A stretch of 64,000 nt of DNA from Lithobates sylvaticus (GCA_028564925.1 CM053026.1:594700661-594764660); one strand, 5' to 3'. Counted from the stretch's first letter, positions 12,330 to 24,913 are shown. A program made the numbers and translations. Notes: a model not told the origin generated them from the sequence alone.

Positions 12330-12960
12330 CCTCTTTCACACAGCTGATCCGTTCAGATCCACCTGTCAGTTTTTCAGGCGGACCTGAACGGATGCTCCAT
12401 AGAGCACGACGACGCAGAAGGCGCAGAAGGCGGCAACATCGGCAAAAAGAACAGACGAGCGGACCCCCGAAGGCGGAATGAGACGGCGGCGAGGAAGAAG
12501 AAAGCCAGGTGAGAAGACCCCCCAAGATGGAAGAAGACCCCTGGAGCTGTGCAAAAAAATATTTAAAAAAATTGTGTGTTTTTTTTTATTTACACTTTTA
12601 CACCTTAGGTGAATGGGTAGGGGTACATCGTACCCCATACTCATTCACATAGGGTGGGGGGCCGGTATCTGGGGGCCCCTTATTAAAGGGGGCTCCCGGA
12701 TTCCGATAAGCCCCCTGCCCGCAGACCCTGACAACCAATGGCCAGGGTTGTCGGGAAGAGGCCCTTGTCCTCATCAACATGGGGGGGCCACAGGGCCCCC
12801 CTTTCCCCAGGGCACCCCCCATGTTGAGGGCATGCGGCCTGGTACAGCTCAGGAGGGGGGGGGGGGGGGCGCTCGCTCGTCCCCACCCCCTTTCCTGACC
12901 GGCCGGGCTGCATGCTCGGATAAGGGTTTGAGATGGATTTGGGGGGGACCCTATGCCATT
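12330..12960. mobile_element. GC-rich repeat, single arm related to the hAT palindrome at 46.7-48.8 kb
   Basis: From about 12597 on, the sequence tracks one arm of the large palindrome: GGCCGGTATCTGGGGGCCCC, GATTCCGATAAGCCCCC, GCCCGCAGACCC, GTCCTCATCAACATGGGG and GCTCGGATAAGGGT occur in the same order as at about 48130-48420. The first 70 bp, starting ACCTCTTTCACACAG, look like the end of a different Harbinger-type miniature. Proline- or glycine-rich open frames here are compositional artefacts. Confidence 0.6.
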
Positions 12961-13371
12961 TCTTACTTCTCCACAACTTTATCCCTGACCTGTCTGGTGT
13001 GTTGTTGGCCTTTATGATGCTATTTGTTCACTAAGGTTCTCTAACAAACCTCTGAGGGCTTCACAGAAAAGCTGTATTTAGACAGAGATTAAATTACACA
13101 AAGGTGGACTCTATTTACTAATTATTTACTTTTGAAGGCAATTGGCTCCACTCGATGTTAGTTAAGGGTATAAGAGTAAAGTGGGGTGAATACAAATGCA
13201 GGCCACACTTTTCAGATATTTATGTACCATTTTCCTTCCACTTCACAATTATATGCCATTTTGTGTTGGTCTATCACATAAGATCACAATAAAATACTTT
13301 GATGTTTTTAGTTGTAACATGACAAAATTTGGAAAATTTCAAGGGGTATGAATACTTTTTTTGAGGCACTA
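12961..13371. mobile_element. Tc1-type element, one end only
   Basis: CTTCTCCACAACTTTATCC, GTTGGTCTATCACATAA, GTTGTAACATGACAAAATTT and AAGGGGTATGAATACTTTTT are hallmarks of a common fish and frog Tc1 family end. The terminus degenerates from GCACTG to GCACTA at 13366-13371. No transposase is left. Confidence 0.75.
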
Positions 13372-13375
13372 TATA

Positions 13376-14751
13376 CTATCGCTGTCCAAGGAAGATTGGG
13401 AGGAGTGTCTGCAGCAGCTCCTGCCCAATATGATTTCAGCCAGGGAAAGGTTTATCCAACTCAAATTCAACCATTGAATTTATTACATCCCCCAGAGGCT
13501 ATCGACCATTTACCCCCATCTCTCTAGTGTCTGCCTGAGGTGCAGCACTGGCATGGGCACCTTCTTTCATGTCATTTGATCCTGCCCAAGACTGTAGTAA
13601 TAATGGACGAAGCTGGAAGGTACTATAATTGGGGTGAGTGACCTAACACTGCCGATAGATCCTGCTATTTTCCTCCTGGGTATTAGACATGTGCGCTGTC
13701 AATAAATTTGTTTTGTTTCGTTTCGTTCCATTCTGCCTTAGTCGTTAATTCGTATTTCGTAATTCATGTCCGAAATTCAATTAGAATTTCTACGAAATAT
13801 GAATTTTCATAACAATTACGAACGTTCGTTATGATGAATTTATCATTATGAGAGGCTCCCACCATCCCTGTGCTGTGCTGACTTCCTGAGTTTTTAACTT
13901 CATCATAACGAATAATCGTAATTAACGAACATTCTTATTTTGTCCGATTCTGAATCTCCCATTGACTACCAGTACCAGTCTCCCACTCCCATATTAAAAA
14001 AGGTAATTTTCCCAACCCTCACTCAGCAGCAGAAGAAAACCTCTGATTGGTCATCAAAACACCAGTCACGTTTCTGGTGTAACAGAATTTGCATCTGAAA
14101 TTCGTAAACAAAATTTCGTACAAAATTCGGAAGCATAGCAATTCGTAATTCAGAACCCTCCTGAATGTACGAATTTACGGAAATTCGTCCAAATTTTCGA
14201 TTTGTACGAAACGAATCGCACATGTCTACTGGGTATCACTTACATGCTTGACGTTTCCAAACACATGAAACTCTTTATCTTCTACTCTGCTTACTACGCT
14301 AGAAGAGAAATTCTATTAAAATAGAAATCCTTGCCTCCCCCTAAAACAAGGGGTTGGAAGACAATGATCAATGGAACCTTTCCTCTGTACAAACTCACAT
14401 GTGCTAAAAACTTGTCAAAATCTGAGTTAACTGGACTGATGCACAGGGATCTACTGAAATTGTAAAATGTTTGCCTTTTCCTACTGGTTAGTCTCTTTAT
14501 TGTGACTGGGTGTGGCGATACTCATCTTTCTTACCCCCACCACATACCTCCCCTCAACACTATTACCCCCCCTTCCCCCCTCCTCAAATGTACCGATACC
14601 CTCTTTTAGAACATCGTAGCAATGCATTTACTGTGTTGCTGTGAATAGTTTACACGTTTATACTCTATAGCTTGTTATATTGTATTGTGACCTGGTGCTG
14701 TCATGTTTTTTTGTACAACACTCAATAAAAGTTTTCTTCTATAAAAAAAAC
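13376..14751 (+). mobile_element. L1/Tx1-type LINE, 3' end, split by a hAT miniature
   Basis: Plus-strand reading gives the C-terminal region of a LINE ORF2: ARERFIQLKFNH, then YYIPQRLSTIYPHLSS, then VCLRCSTGMGTFFHVIWSC at about 13440-13590. LLGI ends just at the 13684 insertion and is duplicated with it. After the insertion, FIFYSAYYARREILLK (about 14275-14322) and NGTFPLYKLTC follow. The 3' UTR has AATAAA near 14723 and ends in a short A run at about 14744-14751. In-frame stops such as H*IYYIP show it is inactive, and it is truncated to the last part of ORF2. The miniature at 13684-14228 inserted later, because LINE reading resumes on its far side. Confidence 0.8.
13684..14228. mobile_element. 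AT-rich hAT-type miniature, 8-bp duplication
   Basis: The ends TAGACATGTGCG and CGCACATGTCTA are inverted repeats flanked by CTGGGTAT at 13676-13683 and 14229-14236. The interior is built from ATTCGTAA and ACGAAT motifs in both orientations. The same family occurs at 28362-29216. Confidence 0.88.
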
Positions 14752-15099
14752 AATTGCAGCAAGTCGGCATTGCATGACTCCTAATCAACTTTCTTTGCAA
14801 ACATTCTGCAAGTCTGCTGCAAGTTCTGGCTCCGTTTTGCAATAGTCATCCCACCACAAGGGTCACTGCGGCTGAATTTTCATCCTGTAGACCTGCATAG
14901 GTCTTGTTGTAGACGCAACTTTGCTCTTGCTAGAGACCTGCCACACACATTTTGCTACAAATTGGAAAAGTGTCTACTAGAAATTGTGCTTCAAGTGCTC
15001 TGCAAGTGTACAACTTGCCAGTGAAATTGTGCAGGATGTTAACAGACTTACAATTCAACACTGCCACAAATGTGTGGCAAATTATCATTGATATCTGGG
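14752..15099 (-). repeat. Fragment of the CCCAGATAGCAA miniature family
   Basis: Matches the element at 17436-17886 in the opposite orientation, for example TGCCACAAATGTGTGGCA and CTTGCCAGTGAAA. It ends in GATATCTGGG at 15099. It abuts the LINE tail. Confidence 0.7.
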
Positions 15100-15497
15100 C
15101 TGGTGTTCAGTGGTTCAATGAAGAGGAGACCTATTTAATGCCACTGGATCTGGTGAGTGATAAAAGGCTTGAACTATGAAGAAGATGTTGGGTAAAATCA
15201 TTAGTGTATTTCAAAAAACAGCCCAGAGTCTGGAAGCCAGCAGAAGTGCTTACAATTGGGCTGGGAAGGTAAGGAGACGACAACTTTACTCTTTCCCAAG
15301 ACCTCAAAGCAGACACTGGGTAGGTAAGGAGAAGAGAATCTTACTCTTACTGCAGCATGTTACTACCCCACTCTTCCCCAGGACCCCACAGCTACTTGGG
15401 CTGATATGTTGGCAGCTTGGACCCTGTTAGCAAGCAGATTGCATAGTTGAGAAGGCTTTTTGTAACAAATGTACTCAACTTAACTTAAGTTAACAAC
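15100..15497. other. No recognisable feature
   Basis: Short open frames only, and no motif. A near-duplicated TGGGCTGGGAAGGTAAGGAGA / CTGGGTAGGTAAGGAGA pair lies at about 15258-15335. Confidence 0.35.
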
Positions 15498-15991
15498 TTA
15501 ATGTGGTTGTATAGGTTTTTTTTTTGTTTTTTTTTATAACAAATATGTCATACTTACCTCCACTGTGCAGTTCGTTTTGCACAGAGTGGCCCCGATCTTG
15601 CTTTTCTGGTGTACCACGGCGGCTGTCTCGGCTCCTCCCCGCAATAGATAACCCCCTTGGAAAGCTCTCTCACGAGGGGGTTACCTTGCAGGCGTGCTCC
15701 CGTCTCATAGGCTCCATAGACACAGAGTGTATGTCTCTGTCCCCCCCCCCCCGACGGCCGCGTCATTTGGATTTGATTAACAGCAGCACGAGCCAATGGC
15801 TGCGCTGCTATCAATCTATCCAATGGCTGCGCTGCTATTAATCGGGCCGAGAAGAGCTGAGAAGCCAGCGCGTTCTCGACGCGGGACTTTCGAGGGCTCG
15901 GGTAAGTAAACCGGGGGGCTGGGAGACCTGTAACCATTAGATGTTTTTTTACCTTAAGGTGAAAAAAATGGAAGGTTTACAACCCCTTTAA
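15498..15991. mobile_element. TTAA-flanked miniature (piggyBac-like)
   Basis: The left end TTAATGTGGTTGTATAGG and the right end TTTACAACCCCTTTAA are imperfect inverted repeats with TTAA at both outer edges. A CCAATGGCTGCGCTGCTAT unit is repeated near 15795-15840. Open frames on both strands are not supported by any motif. Confidence 0.6.
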
Positions 15992-17435
15992 TGTGCAAAA
16001 AAATCCACTACTTACAGCCAAAGGTTTGAATATAGGTTGGATTTCATATTTGGCAGATCAATTTAGTCATCTTTTTAACATTTTGATTATCAAAGAGTGG
16101 ATTGAATAAATCTGAAGGATATAAATACTCTTCTCAGCAATTTGTGTATGATTCATAGCTATTACATTTATGTTAGTGTAACTATACCTAGTATTAATTG
16201 TAACCAGGCATTTCCAAAGCCAATTGGCTGTTTTCCATTCTGAGAAATGCATGCTTTGAAGGTATGCTTGACATTATTTTAAAGGTGTTTTAACTGCTTA
16301 GTTTCTCACTGTGTTTCAAATGATCAAAATACCATGGGAAAAGATTCTATAAAGAAAAAAGGAGTGTCCAGACAGGATTATAAGGGTGACAGCTGCCTAT
16401 CTGGAAATACATTTCCCACCTCCTTCTATGTCATTCCAGAGTTTAGGTTTGCAGTGTATTTCTAAAACGAGACCATAGTAATGGGAATGCTAACAACAGG
16501 CATAGTCATCAAGTAACTTAAACTATTCTGTTTCGCCATGTAATTTTAGATTGAACACTTCTTTGCGCGAGTGTTTCTTTGGGACATAGATACAAACAGA
16601 AGGATAATGGAGATGTCCAGTGTTGGATAATATATAACCATAATCTTTTATGTGATTTATACCACACAATTGACAAAATACATTTTATTCAGAAACAGAT
16701 TAAATAATCCATGTATTCTTGTCATCTACAGTTCATATATGCAGTATCTAGCATAGATATTATAATTTCTTGGCATAAGCTAATTAAAGTACCAGTCATA
16801 ATCCTGTAACTACAATAAATCCTGATAAAGAAACCATAATACCTATTTTATTAAAAAAAAAAAAAAAATGGCTACTGCCATTTCCCCAGATTCCTCTATT
16901 TCTACCATCCTTTTACAATACAAACAAAGTGGTTTTCTAGTAAAACCCTTAGATATGAGGCCACCAATGTAACACATAAAGAGTGTGAGCAGTTCTTTCA
17001 TGACACACTGCTATATATTTGTTGCTATACCGATATGATGTTATTAGATGTTAACAGTAACATTGCTGATTATCACATACCTCATGAGAACTGACTGTTC
17101 TTGGCTAAGCAAGAGAGCTTCTGATATTAGAATCATTCAGCATACCCCATGTCTTATATGCCATAGCATAGCTTATAGGAGCAGAGTATCGGGGTGATAC
17201 TCTTTTCTATTTTACACTGCAACACATTTTTATAGCACACTTTTTCATGTTTTACTAGTTATTTTTTAAATATATTTTTGTGTTATAGATCCATTTTAAG
17301 GCTTGCTTATATCAGATGCAGTTGAATGTAAAATGCAGGAAAGTTGGGTGTATAAGCTACTGTGATAGTGCTCCAGGATCACATATAAAGGCATTTTTAC
17401 ATAAACAGAAAGTCTTAAAGTGGTTATAAAAGCTA
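15992..17435. other. No recognisable gene
   Basis: AT-rich sequence with a 16-base A run near 16853. No coding frame, terminal repeat or RNA gene was found. Confidence 0.4.
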
Positions 17436-17886
17436 CCCAGATAGCAAAGATAACGTGCCACAAATGTGTGGCAGTGTTGAATTGTAAGTCTTTTAACTTG
17501 CTTTACATTTTCACTGGCAAGTTGTACATTTGCAAAGCACTTGAAACACAAGTTTTAGTTTACACTTTTCGAATTTGTAGCAAATTTGCATGGCAAGTCT
17601 CTAGCAAGAGCAAAGTTGCAGTGGTGAGTCTACAGCAAGAGCTCTGCAAGTCTACAGCATGAAAATTCAGCCACAGTGCCCCCTCTGGTGGGATGACTAT
17701 TGCACAACATAACTGAACCAGAACTTGCAGAAGACTTGCAGAATGTTTGCAAAGAAATTTGATCTGGAGCTATGCAATGCGGACTTGCTGCAATTGTGCA
17801 ACAAACTTGGCAACAAATTCTGGCAAGTCTAGCAATAGCTTAGCAAGTCATTTTCAAACTTGCAGCACAATTGCTTGCTATCTGGG
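17436..17886. mobile_element. Miniature with CCCAGATAGCAA ends and TA duplication
   Basis: CCCAGATAGCAA at the left and TTGCTATCTGGG at the right are perfect inverted repeats flanked by TA. The interior carries many GCAAGTC/GACTTGC half-repeats. A second, partial copy lies inverted at 14752-15099. Confidence 0.8.
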
Positions 17887-17918
17887 TAAAGACTTTTTAC
17901 CTTAATGCTTTCAGTTCA

Positions 17919-18731
17919 TTAACCGCTTGCCAACCAGCCGCCGCAGTTATATTGCGGCAGGCTGGCTCGGCTGCGCGAATCGCCGTAGCTGTACATCGGT
18001 CCTTTTAATAGCTATAGCAGGAGCCGATGCACGTGGCTGTCAGCCGCGATGTTTGCAATTGCTCCACAGAGAGCCAGAATGGGAATTTGTCAATGTAAAC
18101 AAACATATCCCCATTCTGACTGGGGATTATTGAGAGAACGTCTGTTCCTAGTGATCAGGAACAGCAATCTCTCTGTACTCCCTGTCAGTACACTCCCACC
18201 ACAGTTAGAAACACCTCCCTAGGGAACACTTAACCCCATAATCGATCCCTAGTGTTAACCCCTTCCCTGCCAGTGCCATTTATACAGTGATCAGTGGCTA
18301 TTTTTATCTCTGATCACTGTAATAATGTCAGTGGTCCCAAAAAAGTGTCAAAAGTGTTCGATCTGTCCACTGTAATGTCACAGTCCCACTAAAAATCGCT
18401 GATCACTGCCATTACTAGTAAAAAAAAAAAAATTATAATAAAAATGTCATACATATTTTCCCTATTTTGTAGATGCTATAACTTTTTTTTTTTCAAAATT
18501 GACGTTTTTTTTTTGTTTATAGCTTTTTTTTGTTTTACAAAAAATAAAAACCGCAGAGGTGATCAAATACCACCAAAAGAAAGCTCTATTTGTGGGAAAA
18601 AAGGACATAAATTTTGTTTGTGTACAGCATCGCATGACCACGCAATTGTCAGTTAAAGCGATGCAGTGCCATATCGCAAAAAATGGCCTGGTCATTAAGG
18701 GGGTAAATCCTTCTGGGGCTGAAGTGGTTAA
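17919..18731 (+). mobile_element. piggyBac miniature (TTAACCGCTTGCC...GAAGTGGTTAA)
   Basis: TTAA bounds both ends (17919-17922 and 18728-18731), with CCGCTT at the left and AAGTGG at the right as short inverted repeats. The last 200 bp parallel the right end of the piggyBac at 5400-5610. It has no coding capacity. Confidence 0.85.
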
Positions 18732-19162
18732 GGTAAAAAACTTTCTGAGTGCACCTCCCCCCAGCCCCCCCCCTTATACTTACCTGAGCCCGATCTTGAT
18801 CCAGTGTCGTGCACGTGAGCAGCTGCTCTCTTGGCTTTCTCACTCCTTTGCTCCTTTGCCATTGGCTCCCACTGCTGTCAATCACAGCCAGTGAGGAGGG
18901 AGCAGGGGGAGGGGCCAAGCTGTTGCCTGTGTTTCTATAGACACACAAAGCCAGCTGGGGAGCAAGCCTACATGAGTGCCTCCAGGGCAAGGGACTTGCT
19001 ATGGTGGCCACTTGACAGAGGAGAGGAGCAAGGAGCTGGCGGGGGGACCCCAGAAGAGGAGGATTTGGGCTGCCCTGTGCAAAACCATTACACAGAGCAG
19101 GTAATTATGACATGTTTTTTATTTGAAATAAAAATAAAAATCATGAGTTTACAATCACTTTA
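18732..19162. mobile_element. Truncated relative of the 15498-15991 miniature
   Basis: Shares the ACTTACCTGAGCCCGATCTTG-type core and ends in GTTTACAATCACTTTAT, which corresponds to the TTAAAGTGNTTGTAAAC end of that family. It abuts the TTAA of the preceding piggyBac miniature, and its left end is not intact. Confidence 0.5.
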
Positions 19163-20191
19163 TTTTTCTTCAAGGCAAACAAAAAAAAATCTTTCAGCAG
19201 CAATTGTAAAAAGCTTAACTCCAGCAAAACAAGAAAACTAAAATCTGCTTATCTTTAACACAAATAAAAAATTACAGTGCATCAGCCACACAAGAGTTAT
19301 AACCACAGGAAAAGTCAAGTCTGAGCCCTTTTGACAGCTTCCAGCAGACATGCAGCACTTAAGACTGTTGCCTCCCCTCCAAACTCCTTCTTATTTCACA
19401 CCTGCTCCAGGAGCTTCCTGTTTTAAGGGCTGCTTACTAGAAATAGGCTTAACCTTTTCAGGACCAGAATCCCCGTAATCAGGGGTGGAGTTTTTTTACA
19501 CTCTGAACCTCCAGATTTCAGGTTTCAAATAAAACGTTATCAGTCCAGAGGGATTGGACTGTCCCAGGACCCCTCGTTCTGTATATGTGAAAACCCCTGA
19601 GTGCACCAGCTGAACACACAAGTCATCCCCCTAAAAGGGACCACAACCTCAATAAGGGTTCAACATAATGCCAGTCTTGGACCCATCCCTGGTATGCTGT
19701 ATAGAACACGTGTGAGAAAAATTGTGTGGATTGCTGTGTAGACTAGCCCTTAAAGTATAACTGTATTTAGGTTATGGACATGTGAATAGTAACATATACT
19801 TAACAAGCAGTAAATAAACTTTAAACATCACTGACCTCTTTAATTGCAGCCATTATACAGTAATTATTTCTTACATTTCGCAGCCAAAGCTTCTCATTTT
19901 TACTTTAACATTGTCTTGCTCAGGTCCTCCCTCTCTGCAGTGACTTGCTAGCATGCCAACCTCAAAATCGAATCTAACCAAAGGGGTAGAGAAAAGTGCT
20001 GAGACCTGACAAAAACAAACACTGCTTCCATTAGCTTTGAGGATGAATTGCTCCACAGTAGATGTAACTACAGAGGTCAGGGTGGGTTTATTTTAAAGCA
20101 TATTTACTACCTATAAAGAAAATGTGTATATTTGTTTGCTTATAATTCTTTTTTTTTTGCTTTTGGTTGTTTGAAAGAGCAGCAAAGAAAA

Positions 20192-20319
20192 GTTCTGCTT
20201 TTCTGAAACTGCACCGGACTTAAGTTTAATGGTAAAATGAATACAAATTACAAAAAGTCCTGCTTTTCTGAAACGGCACCGGGCTTAAGCTTAATGGTAA
20301 AATGAATACAAATTACAAA
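20192..20319 (+). repeat. Tandem duplication of a 65-bp unit
   Basis: Two adjacent copies, each containing CTGCTTTTCTGAAAC, GCACCGG, CTTAAG and AATGGTAAAATGAATACA, differ at a few positions. A further AATGAATACAAA follows. Confidence 0.85.
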
Positions 20320-21354
20320 TGAATACAAAAAAGTTTGGTTTAGAGCTCTCCTTTAACTTTGGTCTGACATTTTTAAAAATGATATACATCTCTGCACCAG
20401 GAACAAGATGAACTGAAAATGCGTAGCCTCTAGGGACTGCAGCTTCTTGCTGATGCTTCACCGACATCGGCATTTTGTGTTCAGTTTTGTCCACAGGCTA
20501 TTTTCACACTGTGCATTGTCCTTATGTGATCACAGTTTATATAAAAATAAAATGTTTTATGTTCACTGAAACTTTAGCTAAAATATAATTTCCTCCACCT
20601 TCTTCCCAGCTGTGCTCACTGCGATTCTCGTGTGCTGACAAGCAGATGACACTTTTTTCTTGTACCAAGACTCCAGCCTATTTCCGCTGATTTACTCCAA
20701 TTTTTCTGTTTTCAAGGCAGACTGAGCAGTTCTGATTAATGCAACCAAAACTTGAACAAATAGCTTTGCATACCACAGAGATATCAGCAAATAAATCAAT
20801 TTTCTATTCACAAAGGGCCAGTTAACCAAGTCTTTTACAGATGATTTTCTCACTGTTTTAATGTCTCAATCACATCAAGTATGTGCACAGGACAGTACAA
20901 GACTATTCACTGTACATCTGAAACAGCAGATGGTATTGGGACACACAAGCCATCTGCCAAGTCCACATCAACACGGGGTTTCCCTGCACAGTGTGATCAT
21001 AAGAAATGCAGCACTGCACATTGTGATCATAACAAGATCACATTTCATTTGTGTTTTAATAAAATATTATTTGAGGGACCTGGGGAAACTATAAAGGGTA
21101 GGCAGTAAAAAAAAAAATACATTTTAGGCAGGCATTAAAGATTACTCCCTATTTTGTTTAAAGGGAATCTGTTTGGGATTTTGGAATAATTGTTTGGTTT
21201 TAGTTTAAGCTGATGCATAAAGTGATATTTGTACTGTTTGTGAAGAGTTCTTATTTTACAAAAAAATATTGAATTTGTGTGTCTTCAAATAAGAAAGCCC
21301 AGCACTAGCTCTGTACTAGCCCAGACAGTTTCATCTCTATTAGAAGGAGTGGTA

Positions 21355-21375
21355 GTGTGTGTGTGTGTGTGTGTG
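21355..21375 (+). repeat. (GT)n microsatellite
   Basis: An uninterrupted GT run of about ten units. Confidence 0.95.
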
Positions 21376-22394
21376 GTCGGGTATATTCCAACTCTGACTT
21401 GTTCAACTGCGAGTACATTGTGAGAACCTGCTGTTTCGTTTCATTATCACAGCACAGCAGGGAGCCAACTATCCGAATCAATTGTGAACTAAACTCATAG
21501 TTATTGCAACTCTAAAGACTAGCTTTAAAGAGTTTCAATATTTAAAACTCCTATTACAAGGTATATCATTTGATTTGTAGTGCAATGCAGACTTCTGGTG
21601 AAAATTGCAATCTTGGTGCCTTCTATAAACAAATGCATTTAGTTTGGTATATTGCAAGGAAGTGGCATTGGAATTTTTTGGCAATTTTAGAATATTGTCT
21701 GCAAATTAATAAAGAAAAGCAATTGTTAAAACTATATAATTGCAAATGCCCTGGGTAGCAGTTATCATATCAATGTTATCTGTTTTTCTAGTGAAAGCAG
21801 AGTTTTCCTATAAGGCTAGGTGTACATGACCTTCTAAAGCCTTGTACACACGATCGGATTGTTTACCAACAAAACTGTGGTATTTTGTCCGAAGGGCCTT
21901 GGCCCAAACTTGTCTTGCATACACACGGCACACAATTGTTGGCCAACAATTACAAACATAGTGACTTACTAGACATACTACGAGACGATAAAAAGGAAAT
22001 TCAATAGTCATGCACCACCCTTTGGGCTCCTTCTGCTAATCTCATTTTAGTAGAAGTTTGGTGAGTGTCGATTCGTACTTTTCAGGTCGTGCTTGTCAGT
22101 TTGTTTCTGTTTTTCAGGTCATGCTTGTCAGTTAGTTTCTGAGCAGCCATTCGTCTACTAGCCATTTGGCATTCTCGCGTTACCTGTCCAAAACATCTAC
22201 CCATTCCCCCCCCCCACCATAACATTTTTAGCATGGGACACCAGAGGGGGTGAGGAATTTAAGTTGACCTAATACTTTTGTCTTTAAATACTCGTTTACA
22301 TTTTTTTTATACTTATGTTGGCCAAGAATGTTTGTGCCAAATCTGCTTGCTATGTGCAAAAGTAGTAATTTTCTTTTATTGTTTGAGTCCACAG

Positions 22395-23120
22395 TTTCCT
22401 TCAAACCCACAGCAATGGCAGGCTGTTGCAGCCCAGTTCCACCATCAGTGGGATTTTCCCAACTGTGGTGGGGCGATTGATGGGAAGCATGTCCAGATTG
22501 TCCAACTACCCAACTTGGGCTCTTATTATTATACCTATAAGGGCTTTTGCAGCATAGTCATGCTAGCGGTAGTGTCTTCCAACTACGAGTTCCTGTACCT
22601 GGATGCTGTCAAGAACGGCCACAACTCTTTTGTGTTTGTGGCAGATAAGGCCTTTGCTCTGGGGGAACATCTTATGAAGCCCTTTCCTATGAGGAACCTC
22701 ACCCCTGAGCAGAGGATCTACAATTACAGTCTCTCTCGTGCCAGAAGGGTTATGGAAAACACCTTTGGCATACTCTCCAGTTGGTTCAGGCTGTTTATAA
22801 TCTCAATTAACCTGGCCGAATACAAGATCAACCATGTGGAATTGTGCTTCTGCATACTCCACAATTACTTACAGAGGAATGCAAGCAGCTACCTTGCCTC
22901 ACTGCAAAGTGAGGTTGACCTTTCAGTGTCAGGCCCAGCTGATCCTGGCGTGATGACGGCTCTGGAAACTGGCCATGCTGGGTTGCCCTCCCAAACTGCC
23001 CGAGATGTCCGGCAACAATATATGGACTACTTTGTGTGTAGAGGGGCAGTGGCTTGGCAGCAAACTGTTGCTGATCGTGAATACATCTTTAATTTGATAC
23101 TAAACTTCTATTTCATTTGA
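22395..23120 (+). pseudogene. Harbinger transposase (DDE_Tnp_4), exon 2, internally deleted
   Basis: This is a HARBI1/PIF-type DDE transposase, the nuclease of the Harbinger element, which would act in the nucleus with its Myb-like partner. An acceptor, TTGTTTGAGTCCACAG, precedes the exon. The open frame from there to the stop at 23118-23120 contains WDFPNCGGAIDGKHVQI (first Asp), GSYYYTYKGF, FVFVADKAFALGEHL (second Asp), LTPEQRIYNYSLSRARRV and MENTFGILSSWFRLF (catalytic Glu), and ends with MDYFVCRGAVAW. Between LYLDAVKNG and HNSFVFVADKAF roughly 35-40 residues are missing compared with copy B, which retains the NDRMSDGGVF segment there. Exon 1 is not found upstream. The frame is otherwise open, so the gene is deleted rather than riddled with stops. 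Confidence 0.88.
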
Positions 23121-23150
23121 ACTACTGTTGTGTTTCTTATCTTTCTCTTA

Positions 23151-23576
23151 TGCCGCGTACACACGATCGGAATTCTCGTCGGAAAAAACTCTGACGTTTT
23201 TTCTGACGGAATTCCGACGGAATTCCGCTCAAGCTGTGTTGCCTACACACGATCACACCAAATTCCGACGGTCAATAACACAGCGGCATAAAACACGTTT
23301 GACAGCACTATAAAAGGGAAGTTTAATGCTTCCGAGCATGCGTCGAATTGTTTCCGAGCATGCGTCGGAATTTTGCGTGTCGGAAATGCATACACACGAT
23401 CGGAAAATCCGATAGAAAGGTTTTCCTTCGGAAAAATTGAAAACAGGTTCTCAATTCAAAGTCCGTCGGAAATTCCGACAGAAAAAGACCGTTGGGCATA
23501 CACACGGTCGGAAAATCCGATGAAAAGCTCCCATCGGACTGTTTCCATCGGAAATTCGGACTGTGTGTACGCCGCA
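23151..23576. mobile_element. Harbinger miniature, TTA duplication
   Basis: The ends TGCCGCGTACACAC and GTGTGTACGCCGCA are inverted repeats flanked by TTA at 23148-23150 and 23577-23579. It lies 30 bp after the transposase stop of Harbinger A. The ends match those of Harbinger B, so the larger elements may have mobilised it. Confidence 0.9.
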
Positions 23577-24300
23577 TTAGGTTCTCAAATAGTCTTAATT
23601 TTGGCTATTTTCTACAATAGTGCAAACGTACCTTATTTGGTCCATGAGGTGACAATCTCTTCTAACTATTAACTAGCTAACTATTATGTTGTGCTGTGGG
23701 TCTGCTACACACACACAATGTTAGTGTTGTTAATGTATCTAATGCATTAATGTTAAAAATATTCAGCCTTTTCAAACTCCTTTAATTCATTCTTTGAGGC
23801 CCTAAAATTGCCTGAGTTTGCCACATTTTAGAGCACATTGTCACGGTAACTACACCAACTTAACAAATACACTAGTATTGAGCATTGAAATAAGAAGCCA
23901 CACATTGTTTAGTATAAAAAATTTTACTCCAAGCACATGTGCATTTTAAAAGGTTTTTGAACAAACCAACATCTTGGTGTATAACATGTATTTTTGCCAT
24001 TATTTTGCCTTTTTTGGGGCTAAACAAGCATGTTTAAAAAAAAAAAAAAAAAAAGATACACATCCCCAACTCAGGAACTTACAAAGTTCGACTTTGCTAA
24101 AGTGAAGGCCATATTAGACATTAGTATCCCAAGACTGTGTTGATGTTGCATTCCTCAGATGGGGTGATCTCACCCCTCTAAAAGCCAAAATGTGAAGCCA
24201 CGTACACGTAGAGGCGTAACTGTTAAATGTCCCTAATGATCCCCTGCCTAAAATGTGTGTAGGTACAAACAGATTAATTTATAAAGCCTCAAAACACACA

Positions 24301-24459
24301 GTGTGTCAACATGTGCTATCTCCCATCACAGGATATCAATGTACGTGTTTTGGGGGTGCAACCCCTTCCTCAAAACTAAAGTACATGAGAGGAAGGGGTT
24401 GCACCCCCAAAACACATCCATTGATACCCCATGATGGGAGCAAGCACATGTTGACACAC
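24301..24459. repeat. Hairpin between convergent Harbinger genes
   Basis: Arms 24301-24371 and 24388-24459 are inverted copies (TGTCAACATGTGCT against AGCACATGTTGACA, and TTTTGGGGGTGCAACCCC against GGGGTTGCACCCCCAAAA) around a 16-bp loop. It lies where the transposase and the convergent Myb-like gene meet tail to tail. One arm recurs in copy B at about 50061-50127. Confidence 0.8.
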
Positions 24460-24913
24460 TGGGGGTTATTTATGAAAGGCAAATCCACTTTGCACTACAA
24501 CTGCACTTGCAAAAGTGGATTGGCCTTTCAAAATAACCCCCACTGTGTATTTTGTGGCTTTAGCAAACTAGATGTAGGGAAAGACACACATTTTAGGCAT
24601 GGAATCATGAGGGAAATATGAATCTTTTGTCCCAATTTGTGTGCATCTTCAATTTTTGGCTTTGCGATTCTTAAAAACACAGAAAGATTACAATTTAAAC
24701 ATTACTTGTTAGGGCAGTGTTTCACAACTCTCCTTCTCCAGATGCATTTCCAGGTCATGTTTTCTATATTTTTTGCTTTTGGCACAGGTGATGATGTCAT
24801 TTTCAAGGTTAGTAATTCCAACAGTTGTTTTTATACTGCAGAAAATAAAGAAAACAGGACCTGGTGGTACACCTAGAGAAGTGGAGTGGCTAAACACTGA
24901 CCTCAGACACTAA

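Larger units (their letters stand above)
19163..21835. other. No recognisable gene
   Basis: Apparently unique sequence apart from a short tandem duplication (20192-20319) and a GT microsatellite (21355-21375). The 67-codon minus frame at 20291-20494 has no recognised motif and no clear splice context. Confidence 0.4.

Noticed and set aside
12613-13017. Glycine/proline-rich frames on both strands
   Set aside because: GC-rich repeat composition and poly-G tracts explain them.
15524-15937. Open frames of 105 and 127 codons on opposite strands
   Set aside because: Both fall inside a TTAA-flanked miniature with a repeated CCAATGGCTGCG block; no protein motif.
20291-20494. Possible host exon on the minus strand
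   Set aside because: The frame looks mildly protein-like but has no convincing splice sites, motif or poly(A) signal.
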